Positions 1 through 7,150 of a stretch of 30,416 nt of DNA are shown one piece after another (position 1 is the stretch's first letter; every line of letters starts with the position of its first letter). Below the pieces are notes generated by a model. The model was not told the DNA's origin, did not search any database, and saw only the letters and a program-made list of their open reading frames with translations. The stretch lies in the NCBI GenBank assembly GCA_000437315.1, contig FR899383.1, positions 1 through 30,416 on the forward strand, given 5' to 3'. The DNA is from Mycoplasma sp. CAG:472. GTDB lineage: Bacteria > Bacillota_I > Bacilli_A > RF39 > UBA660. The position numbers were made by a program, and so were the translations under genes.

Positions 1-31
1 CAAGTGATTTTGTTATTTTACTTTTTTCCAT
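1..31 (-). CDS. 5' end of an unknown gene leaving the left edge
   Basis: Read on the minus strand from position 31, an ATG opens a frame (MEKSKITKSL...) that stays open to the window edge. A GGAG lies six bases upstream, which is good Shine-Dalgarno spacing. Only ten codons are visible, so no product can be named. The fragment is supported only by its start site and by sharing the strand of the following genes. Confidence 0.35.
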   Translation of the reverse strand, partial: MEKSKITKSL

Positions 32-264
32 AATATACTCCAATCCCTTATAAATACTGGGGTCATTTTTCTCTTATCTTATACATTTGAGAAAAAGCTC
101 CTTCGTATTTTCGTATCTTACTACTAAATTATAGCATCTATTTATTTAAAAATCTAGTGCCCTCTTACGTGAAATAAGCATTAAATTTTCCTATATAAGA
201 TTTAAGAAAATACTAACAAGGTAAATACTGGGTTTGAGGTGTTTTTATATAATTTTTTATTTAA
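32..264. other. Intergenic region, no gene seen
   Basis: AT-rich stretch between the partial gene and the terminator of the next minus-strand gene. It must carry the promoter of the partial gene: a TATAAG-like box lies near 80-90 on the minus strand. No conserved RNA or open frame is recognisable. Confidence 0.4.
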
Positions 265-290
265 TAAAAAAAACTGGTATTATTCCAGTT
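264..290 (-). terminator. Intrinsic terminator of the small gene and ABC operon
   Basis: On the minus strand AACTGG and CCAGTT form a hairpin followed by a run of eight T. The stop codon of the upstream small gene lies at the base of the stem. Confidence 0.75.
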
Positions 291-543
291 ATTTATTTTG
301 ATTATTATAATAGTTAAATTCTGATAGTTCTATAGCAAGCTGTTCAAGATCATCATCACCCTCTATCTCATTTAAATAAAATATTAAACTTGATAAACTA
401 TCATAATTATTATAATTAACATTATATTTTTCTAATGTTTTTATTTCATTATTAGATAAATACATCTTATTTTTTCTTTCTATTTTTAAATCATCTGTAT
501 CAAATACAAATTCTTTATTATTACATTCTTTCTTCATTTTCAT
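289..543 (-). CDS. Small acidic hypothetical protein
   Basis: 84 residues, rich in Asn, Glu and Tyr, with no membrane segment or motif I recognise. The start overlaps the 3' end of the ABC transporter gene by 23 bases, so the two are very likely co-transcribed and translationally coupled. Two ATGs lie six bases apart (543 and 537). An AGGA is four bases from the first and ten from the second, so the shorter 82-residue form is equally possible. A terminator follows at once, making this the last gene of the operon. The function is unknown. The coupling suggests an accessory to the exporter, but that is inference only. Confidence 0.6.
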   Translation of the reverse strand: MKMKKECNNKEFVFDTDDLKIERKNKMYLSNNEIKTLEKYNVNYNNYDSLSSLIFYLNEIEGDDDLEQLAIELSEFNYYNNQNK

Positions 544-2263
544 ATAATCCTTTATAAACTTTTGATTTTTTTAATAACTCTTTATGAGTTCCTTTTGATT
601 CTAATTTACCATTTTCAATAACTAATATTTCATCAGCATCAATTATAGTGGATAGTCTATGAGCAATTATTATAATAGTATGATCTTTAGTTAAATCATC
701 AATTGACATTTTTATATATTTTTGACTTTCATTATCAAGTGCTGAAGTAGCCTCATCAAATAAAATTATTTTTGTATTTAATAAAAGTGTTCTTGCTATA
801 GCAAGCCTTTGTTTTTGACCTCCGGAAAGATTTATTCCTCCCTCACCAATAATTGTATTATATTTTTTAGGTAAACTTTCTATATATTCATCAATATATG
901 CTCTTTTACATACTTCTTTTACCTCTTTTAAAGTAATATCTGGTTTAACTATTTTAAAATTTTCAAAGATAGACATATTAAATAAAAATGGATTTTGTCT
1001 AACACAAGAAATAGTTTTTCTTAAAGAATCCTCAGAAAGGTCTTTAATATCTACGCCATCAATTAAAACTTCTCCATTTGTTACATCAAAATATCTAAGT
1101 AATAAATTAAATATAGTTGTTTTACCATTACCGCTTCTTCCTACAATAGCTGTTTTTTGATTAGTTTTAATATTTAATGATAAATTATCAAGTGTTAAGT
1201 TTTCTTTTTTAGTATATTTAAATGATACATTTTTAAAAGTAACATTTCCTTTAGGATTATTTAAATTAATATCTCCATAAATTTCATCTTTAAATATTTT
1301 ATTATTAACTACTTCATCAATTCTAGATAATGATACTTTTACTTTATTATAATTTACTCCAAAAGAGGAAAGCGTTTCCGCAACTTCATCTATTCGCCAA
1401 ATATAAGTATGAACCATCATAAGTACACTATAAACAATATGACCTTTTATAAAAAGATATCCACATGTTAATAAAATAATAAATTGTAATACATAATAAA
1501 CTATATTATTTAATCCATTATATACTGATTCATATCTATTTATTTTCAAAGATTTATTACAGTAATTATCAATATCATTATTTATTAAATTAATCATATT
1601 ATTTTTAATGCCTAATGCTTTAATTTCTCTAATTCCAGTTAAATTTTCTGTTGTTCTTTTTATAAGTTTATCACTTTCTTTTTTAATTTCTTTTTGAGTA
1701 TTTTTAATAACAGGAAAATATTTCGAAGAAATTATACCCATAATTATTGCAAAAATAGTTATTTCAATACCAATAAAAATAGATATTTTAAATGACACTA
1801 CAACAATTATTAATGCCATAATTATCTTTAAAATCATTTTTACTAGTTGATTAAGTAAATCAAGTACTCTATCTGGATCCGAAGAAAGTCTATTTATTAG
1901 TTCACCAACTCCTGCTTTTTCAAATGCTATAGCGGGTAAATTTTGATATTTATTATACATATCTTTACAAACTTTATTAATAAAACTCATTTGTAATTTA
2001 TTATATAAAATCATTCTAGGAATTAAAAGAACTCCATAAACTATTACATATCCAGAAAAATATAAAACTAAATATTTTACAAATAAAGCATATTTTTTTA
2101 AAAGTAAAAATTCTAAGGCTTTACCTATAAATATTGGGCAACATAAATCTGGTATGTAATTACATATCATCAAAATAACAAGTAAAATCATTTTTACTTT
2201 ATCCTCTTTTAAATAATGAAATATTAATTTAAATGAATTATCTTTTTTCCTACTTCTTTTCAT
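521..2263 (-). CDS. ABC exporter half-transporter (permease fused to ATPase)
   Basis: 580 residues, the usual length of an MsbA/LmrA-type half-transporter that works as a dimer in the cytoplasmic membrane. Residues about 20-300 hold the membrane domain, with several hydrophobic helices. Residues about 330-575 are the nucleotide-binding domain: Walker A GRSGNGKTT, signature LSGGQKQR, Walker B IILFDEATSALD and the H-loop in AHRLS are all intact, so it should be an active ATPase. The substrate cannot be read from the sequence. It is followed by an overlapping small gene. The start has no Shine-Dalgarno; instead a TATAAT sits seven bases from the A of the ATG, which suggests a leaderless mRNA. 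Confidence 0.93.
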   Translation of the reverse strand: MKRSRKKDNSFKLIFHYLKEDKVKMILLVILMICNYIPDLCCPIFIGKALEFLLLKKYALFVKYLVLYFSGYVIVYGVLLIPRMILYNKLQMSFINKVCKDMYNKYQNLPAIAFEKAGVGELINRLSSDPDRVLDLLNQLVKMILKIIMALIIVVVSFKISIFIGIEITIFAIIMGIISSKYFPVIKNTQKEIKKESDKLIKRTTENLTGIREIKALGIKNNMINLINNDIDNYCNKSLKINRYESVYNGLNNIVYYVLQFIILLTCGYLFIKGHIVYSVLMMVHTYIWRIDEVAETLSSFGVNYNKVKVSLSRIDEVVNNKIFKDEIYGDINLNNPKGNVTFKNVSFKYTKKENLTLDNLSLNIKTNQKTAIVGRSGNGKTTIFNLLLRYFDVTNGEVLIDGVDIKDLSEDSLRKTISCVRQNPFLFNMSIFENFKIVKPDITLKEVKEVCKRAYIDEYIESLPKKYNTIIGEGGINLSGGQKQRLAIARTLLLNTKIILFDEATSALDNESQKYIKMSIDDLTKDHTIIIIAHRLSTIIDADEILVIENGKLESKGTHKELLKKSKVYKGLYENEERM

Positions 2264-2269
2264 ACAATA

Positions 2270-2275
2270 ATTATA
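2270..2275 (-). promoter_or_regulatory. -10 box placed for a leaderless ABC-transporter mRNA
   Basis: A perfect TATAAT on the minus strand is followed by six bases and then the ATG of the exporter, so transcription would start at the A of the start codon. The matching -35 is weak (TTTAAA, 17 bases upstream). No ribosome binding site is present to argue for a longer leader. Confidence 0.45.
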
Positions 2276-2301
2276 TAATATAAAATACTATTTTTAAATA
2301 T

Positions 2302-2325
2302 AAAAAACTAAGGTTTTTAGCCTTA
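2302..2325 (-). terminator. Intrinsic terminator of hsp20
   Basis: On the minus strand CTAAGG and CCTTAG pair around a seven-base loop and are followed by TTTTTT. It sits at the hsp20 stop codon and separates hsp20 from the ABC gene. Confidence 0.8.
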
Positions 2326-2712
2326 GTCAATATTAATTAGTTTTTTAGTAGATTCTTTTTCTTCTTTAGGAACAACAATTTTTAATGTACCATCTTTAAA
2401 TTCTGCAGAGATTTTACTTTCATCAACATCTCCAAGATAAAATGATCTTTCACATTTTTCATAGAATTTTCTTTCACGATGAATATATTTTTTCTTATTA
2501 TGTTCTTCTTTATTTGAATGTTTTTCAGCAACTATTTTAAGGTTACCTTTATCACACTCAATTTTAATATCCTCTTTCTTGAATCCTGGAACATCTACTT
2601 CGATGAAATATTTTCCATCCTCTTCATAAACGTCACATATCATTTTATTGTTTTCCTTACTTGGAGTTAAATCATCTAAAAAATCATCTAAAAATATTCT
2701 ACTTGGTAACAT
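2323..2712 (-). CDS. Small heat-shock protein, Hsp20/alpha-crystallin family
   Basis: 129 residues. An ATP-independent holdase chaperone that binds unfolding proteins in the cytoplasm. The alpha-crystallin domain runs from about residue 20 to 120: the YFIEVDVPGFKKEDIKIE strand region, the ERSFYLGDVDESKISAEFKDGTLKIVVPK block, and the A-x-x-x-G-x-L signature (AEFKDGTLKI). The N-terminal arm is short (MLPSRIFLDDFLDDL). It stands alone, bounded by a terminator and by a promoter carrying a CIRCE operator, so it should be heat-induced through HrcA. An AAAGGA lies somewhat far upstream of the chosen ATG; no better in-frame start is seen. Confidence 0.93.
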   Translation of the reverse strand: MLPSRIFLDDFLDDLTPSKENNKMICDVYEEDGKYFIEVDVPGFKKEDIKIECDKGNLKIVAEKHSNKEEHNKKKYIHRERKFYEKCERSFYLGDVDESKISAEFKDGTLKIVVPKEEKESTKKLINID

Positions 2713-2739
2713 ACCATATCATCTTCCTTTCATACTTAC

Positions 2740-2781
2740 ATTATATTACTATACCTAGCACTTGTCAATAGAAAGTGCTAA
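2740..2781 (-). promoter_or_regulatory. CIRCE operator over the hsp20 promoter (HrcA site)
   Basis: CTAGCACTT and AAGTGCTAA are separated by exactly nine bases (2755-2781), matching the CIRCE consensus TTAGCACTC-N9-GAGTGCTAA with one change in the left outer base and C/T and G/A changes at the inner ends. On the minus strand the N9 spacer contributes to a TTGACA -35, followed at 17 bases by TATAAT (2740-2745). Bound HrcA would therefore cover the -35 directly. Confidence 0.88.
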
Positions 2782-2806
2782 TAAAATTAAAATATTTTTA
2801 ATACTA

Positions 2807-2835
2807 TTGATATTTTGGCTAATATATGCTAATAT
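2807..2835 (+). promoter_or_regulatory. Sigma-A promoter for the 2860 gene pair
   Basis: TTGATA, 17 bases, TAATAT, about 25 bases before an AAGGGGGAAAT ribosome binding site and the ATG at 2860. It is divergent from hsp20; its -35 starts 26 bases from the CIRCE edge. Confidence 0.65.
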
Positions 2836-2859
2836 ATACACTAAATTTAAGGGGGAAAT

Positions 2860-3660
2860 ATGGATAGATTTATTACATTTGGTACAAAAAATATAAATTC
2901 ATCAATTTTTAGGGATATTGTTCCCTTTAATACTAAACCATATGGTGGACTTTGGCTTACAAAGCATACAGATATTAATGCAAATGAATGGCTAATGTTT
3001 CTCGAAGAACATCCAAGTATATTTTTTCAAAAATTTAACAGTGAAGCCTCAATTATAGAATTAAATGATAACGCTAATATATTATTTATTAATAGTGTAA
3101 AAGATTTTAATGAAGCATATAATAAATACCCAAGTAATAATAAAGATAAAAAAATACTTGATTATGAACAAATTGCAAAAGATTATGATGGTTTCTACAT
3201 AAGTTCAATGGTAATATACTCTATTGGTTATGAAGACTATTGTATATCTAGTTTAATACTATTTAATCCATATGTAATAAAAAAATATACCCCAGTAGAT
3301 GTAACTTATTACAAATCTGAATATTTTTTAGAATATGAAATAGCACATGAATATGAAGAAAGATTTATTACAAATGTAAATGAAAAATTTATAGAATTAT
3401 ATAATATAGTTAAAGAAAATTTTTATGTTTACATTAATAAATTAAATATAACATTACTAAATGAAAAAGATTATTTATTTCTTTTAAATATTATTGATAA
3501 ATATGTAGAAAACTTTTTAATATTTTATGAAAATGAACTAAATAGTATTTTAAAAGAAAAGGATTTTGAGTTTATTAGTAAAGATACCTTAATAAAGGGA
3601 ATATCTCATAAACTATATAGTGAAACGTTTAAACTTTATGAAGGAAAAGAAAGGAAATAA
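2860..3660 (+). CDS. Hypothetical protein, 266 residues
   Basis: A soluble protein with no signal peptide or membrane segment. Residues 1-150 show a spaced pattern, YGGLWLT ... W ... DYEQIAKDYDGFYIS ... SLILFNPYVI. This recalls phage- and host-encoded hypothetical proteins sometimes suspected of an ADP-ribosyltransferase-like fold, but I cannot confirm that. The C-terminal half is helical and rich in Glu, Lys and Tyr. Start: a strong AAGGGGGA precedes the ATG. The next gene begins five bases after the stop, so the two form an operon with its own promoter, divergent from the heat-shock gene hsp20. Function unknown. Confidence 0.7.
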   Translation: MDRFITFGTKNINSSIFRDIVPFNTKPYGGLWLTKHTDINANEWLMFLEEHPSIFFQKFNSEASIIELNDNANILFINSVKDFNEAYNKYPSNNKDKKILDYEQIAKDYDGFYISSMVIYSIGYEDYCISSLILFNPYVIKKYTPVDVTYYKSEYFLEYEIAHEYEERFITNVNEKFIELYNIVKENFYVYINKLNITLLNEKDYLFLLNIIDKYVENFLIFYENELNSILKEKDFEFISKDTLIKGISHKLYSETFKLYEGKERK

Positions 3661-3664
3661 AAAA

Positions 3665-4462
3665 ATGAAATATTATTTAGCTATAGATCAAACAAGAAGT
3701 ACAAACGAAGATAAATCTGATAGGTATAAGACAATCAAATTAGAAAGTATATTAAATTTTAAACTTGATAGTATTGATGGTATAACAAATTTTACAGGAA
3801 GATTTGAAAATGAAGCAAACCTATTTGCATATCTTGCTAAATTTAATTTAGTGGATGCAAAAGATGCCTCAAAACATTTTTGTATTTGTTATAAAAGTCC
3901 AAAAAGAAATGGAATCGAGGGAAAATGGAATAAATGTGGCAAAAGAGTGCAAGGACAAAGTGATATTCTATTTAAAGATGAAGCAATATTATTTAACCCA
4001 CCATCACTAATAAATCACTTACTAAGCATGCAAATTAATAATATGACATTTACTTCATATGATAATTTAAATGAAAATGAAAAAATTAATTTATCTATAT
4101 TACAAATGATTTCAAAAGAACTTTTAACAAATGATTTTTATAAATATGATGATATTTATGAAAGTGCTTATGGCCTACTTAACTATGTAAAAGATATTAA
4201 AAATGGTTATGTAAATAATAAATATTATTTTAAATATGTGTCCCTTTTAGTTGAACATCTATCATTCAGATATGATAAATTTGATACAGATAAAGTAAAA
4301 CCACTTAAAAATAAAGATGGAGTAACCTATCTAAACAAAAGACATTTATATGAATTTGTTATTTATCTAGTACATCTAGAAAGAGAATTTAATAAATCTT
4401 TAGAAAACAAAAAACAAGTAGCAAATAATTATGAAGAAAATACTCAATTATCATTTTTTTAA
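3665..4462 (+). CDS. Hypothetical protein, 265 residues, operon partner of 2860
   Basis: Not recognised. The start at 3665 is chosen because AAAGGAA lies about eight bases upstream and the upstream gene stops at 3660; an earlier ATG at 3620 inside the previous gene has no ribosome binding site. The N-terminus (KYYLAIDQT) looks like a beta strand. A central basic segment has paired cysteines (HFCICYKSPKRNG and KWNKCGKRVQG), which could be a metal or nucleic-acid contact, but three Cys alone do not make a known zinc motif. The C-terminal third is helical and Lys/Glu-rich. It is co-transcribed with the 2860 gene. Confidence 0.7.
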   Translation: MKYYLAIDQTRSTNEDKSDRYKTIKLESILNFKLDSIDGITNFTGRFENEANLFAYLAKFNLVDAKDASKHFCICYKSPKRNGIEGKWNKCGKRVQGQSDILFKDEAILFNPPSLINHLLSMQINNMTFTSYDNLNENEKINLSILQMISKELLTNDFYKYDDIYESAYGLLNYVKDIKNGYVNNKYYFKYVSLLVEHLSFRYDKFDTDKVKPLKNKDGVTYLNKRHLYEFVIYLVHLEREFNKSLENKKQVANNYEENTQLSFF

Positions 4463-4533
4463 ATTTATTTTAAAAAATTGATTTTTTTTTGCAAAAATTA
4501 TGATATTATATATATGATAGAAAGGGATTGAAA

Positions 4534-5964
4534 ATGAATAATGAAACTATAAATGAAAATCAAAATAATGTAGAAAATTTAGATATAACTCCACCACTTG
4601 TTCCAAATCAAAATATTGAAGTATATAAACCAGAACCTAAAAAGAAAAAAAGTGTTTTTGGTATTATATTTTCTATACTTGGAATACTTTTAATAACTGG
4701 TGCTTTAGGAATATGTTTTTACTACCTATTTATATTTAATAAAAATGGTGAAGAAGTATATAAATCTGTTATAAGTAAAGGATATAATTACCTTGATATT
4801 ATATATAATAAAGCAAATAATTATTTAGACTTTAAAATAGATAAACCAATTAGTTTTATTGGAAATATGAATTTAAATCATAATAATACTGATTATTTAT
4901 ATAACTTTGAGTGTGATTTAGATTATGAAAATGAAAAAATGGCTTATGCACAAACAATATATAAAAATAATAACGAGCTTAACAATTTAATATATAATTA
5001 TGAAAATAAGGGATCATATTTACTACTTAAAAAAGTTAATAACTACCCTATTAAAATAGATAATAAAAATTTATTTGAACATAAAGATTATATACCATTA
5101 AATGATTATTACTACTTAATTAATTCATTTAAAACATACTTATTTAATAGTTTTAATACAGATGATTTTGATATAATATTTGATATAAGTAAAGAAAATA
5201 ATAAATATATTTTTAAGAAAAAAGTTACATTTTTACTTCAAAATGTTACATTTGATAATATGTTATCTAGTATAAATAATAACATTCAAAATGATGAAAA
5301 ATTTATGGAAATATTATTTAAAATATTACAAAAGAAAAATAACTATCCAAATGGATATAATATGGACAACGCAAAAGATTATTTAAATAAATTAACAAAG
5401 AATTTAATTAAAGAATATGATGGTAATATAGGAGTTAATATATACACTGATTTACTTGGTAAAAATATTAAAGAAATTGAAGTTTACCATGAAGGTGATA
5501 ATCTATTTACTTATAAAAATAATACCTTTGAATTTAATTTAAATCATAATGAAAAAAAATATAATGTAACATATTCAAATAATACTATTAAAGTTAAAGG
5601 TTATGAAATAAAAATAAATGAATTTACAAACTCTAAAATAAATATAGATATTATTAAAAATAACAAAAATATAAATATTATTTTATTAGAAAATGGTAAT
5701 ATAAATATAACTTATAACAATGTAAAAATTAATATTAATAAAACAAACAAAAATACATATGAATATGATTTTATCTCAAAAAATTATAAAGTTTCAGGAA
5801 AATTTGAAATAAAAGAAAACTCTACATTTAACTTATTTGATAAAACAAATTATATTGATAAAGATAATCTTTCTTATAACGATAAAATGAATCTAAATGA
5901 GGAATTTAAAAAGTTAATTTTAGAATTATTTTCTACAACAATACCAAACACGATTATGAATTAA
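4534..5964 (+). CDS. Membrane-anchored Asn-rich extracellular protein
   Basis: 476 residues from the ATG at 4534, preceded by GAAAGGGA; a TTG two codons earlier is also possible. A Pro-rich cytoplasmic N-terminus ends in KPEPKKKK at about residue 38, followed by one hydrophobic helix (about 41-68) and then a long outside region of about 400 residues dominated by Asn, Lys, Ile and Tyr. The order of positive charges and helix predicts an N-in, C-out anchor. No enzymatic motif is seen. The repeated strand-like stretches suggest a beta-rich surface or substrate-binding domain. A terminator overlaps the stop codon, so it is transcribed alone or as the end of a unit. Confidence 0.7.
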   Translation: MNNETINENQNNVENLDITPPLVPNQNIEVYKPEPKKKKSVFGIIFSILGILLITGALGICFYYLFIFNKNGEEVYKSVISKGYNYLDIIYNKANNYLDFKIDKPISFIGNMNLNHNNTDYLYNFECDLDYENEKMAYAQTIYKNNNELNNLIYNYENKGSYLLLKKVNNYPIKIDNKNLFEHKDYIPLNDYYYLINSFKTYLFNSFNTDDFDIIFDISKENNKYIFKKKVTFLLQNVTFDNMLSSINNNIQNDEKFMEILFKILQKKNNYPNGYNMDNAKDYLNKLTKNLIKEYDGNIGVNIYTDLLGKNIKEIEVYHEGDNLFTYKNNTFEFNLNHNEKKYNVTYSNNTIKVKGYEIKINEFTNSKINIDIIKNNKNINIILLENGNINITYNNVKININKTNKNTYEYDFISKNYKVSGKFEIKENSTFNLFDKTNYIDKDNLSYNDKMNLNEEFKKLILELFSTTIPNTIMN

Positions 5965-5976
5965 TCGTGTTTTTTT
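5946..5976 (+). terminator. Intrinsic terminator after the membrane-anchored protein
   Basis: AACACGATT and AATCGTGTT pair around a seven-base loop that contains the end of the coding sequence and its stop codon; a run of T follows. Confidence 0.85.
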
Positions 5977-6019
5977 CACACTTTTATAATGATAAAATTA
6001 TAATAGAGGTGATTTATTT

Positions 6020-7135
6020 ATGAGTCGTAAAGACAATAATATTATTAAAAGGAAGGATGGTACTTTTGAAGCAAAATATATAAAAGATATTATTAATAAT
6101 AATATAATATATGGATATATAATTTGTAATTCAAAAAAAGAGGTTAAAAAAAGATTAAAATATTCTCGGAAATATGAATTAAATTTTAATATATATAAAA
6201 TACCAGTTAGAAAAAATAAAGAATATTTACAAAGTTTTAATTATAAAATTGATAATTGGTTAGAATTCAAAAAAAATAAAGTAAAAGAATCAACTTATAC
6301 AACATATTTATATATTGTAGAAACTAGGATAAGATCTCAAATAGGATACATTAAAATAAAAAAATTAAGTAAAGAAATTATAAATAATTATTTGGAAGAA
6401 CTTAAAAATAGTACAGATTTATCAATAAATAGTATTCATGATATAGCAATAATAATAAAACAAATATTAAAATATCATAAAATAGTAATTGACTTTAATG
6501 TTCCTCCCAAAATGCAAAAAGAAATAGTAGTATTTACTAAAGAGGAAATAAAAACAATTAAAAAAAGAGCATTAACATATAATAATAGATGTGATTTTGG
6601 AATAATATTATGTTTATATATGGGCCTACGAATCGGAGAATTATGTGCATTAAAAAAAGAAAGTTTTGATTTAGATAATTATACAATTACAGTTAATCAT
6701 ACAATACTTAGAATTAAAAATGTTAATAAGTCACGTAATTATAAAACAAAGTTAATAATAACTAATCCTAAAAGTAAGACATCACTTAGAACTATTCCTA
6801 TACCAGATATATTAAAAAAATATGTAAAATTTTATGTAATAAATATGAATACTGGTAATTATTTTCTAACAAATTCACATGTAGCAATGGAACCACGATG
6901 TTATACAAATCATTATAAAAGATTTTTAAAATATTGGGGAATAAATAATAAAAAATTTCATACAACAAGACATACTTTTGCTACAAATGCTGATGAAGCA
7001 TGTATGAGTACTAAAGCTCTTTCTGAAGTTCTTGGACATTCAAGTGCAAATATAACACAAAATTTATATATACACCCCTCTTTAAATTATAAAAGAGTAT
7101 GTATGAATAATGTATACAATAAAAAAACTGACTAA
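6020..7135 (+). CDS. Tyrosine recombinase / phage-type integrase
   Basis: 371 residues. It catalyses strand exchange at att sites through a phosphotyrosine intermediate. Domains: an N-terminal arm-binding-like region (1-50, KRKDGTFEAKYI), a core-binding SAM-like domain (about 70-155), and the catalytic domain (170-360). The catalytic set is complete: Arg in GLRIGEL, the HTTRH box, His in LGHSS, and Tyr in NLYIHP. The start has AGAGGTGA upstream. No excisionase, att repeat or phage gene is visible beside it, and the next gene is housekeeping valS in convergent orientation. It is therefore either a relic or an integrase of a small island, possibly including the unknown genes from 2860. Confidence 0.9.
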   Translation: MSRKDNNIIKRKDGTFEAKYIKDIINNNIIYGYIICNSKKEVKKRLKYSRKYELNFNIYKIPVRKNKEYLQSFNYKIDNWLEFKKNKVKESTYTTYLYIVETRIRSQIGYIKIKKLSKEIINNYLEELKNSTDLSINSIHDIAIIIKQILKYHKIVIDFNVPPKMQKEIVVFTKEEIKTIKKRALTYNNRCDFGIILCLYMGLRIGELCALKKESFDLDNYTITVNHTILRIKNVNKSRNYKTKLIITNPKSKTSLRTIPIPDILKKYVKFYVINMNTGNYFLTNSHVAMEPRCYTNHYKRFLKYWGINNKKFHTTRHTFATNADEACMSTKALSEVLGHSSANITQNLYIHPSLNYKRVCMNNVYNKKTD

Positions 7136-7150
7136 ATATCAGTTTTTTAA
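7119..7150. terminator. Bidirectional terminator between integrase and valS
   Basis: AAAAAACTGA and TCAGTTTTTT form a symmetrical hairpin that yields a T run on both strands. It serves the convergent integrase and valS genes and contains the integrase stop codon. Confidence 0.8.
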
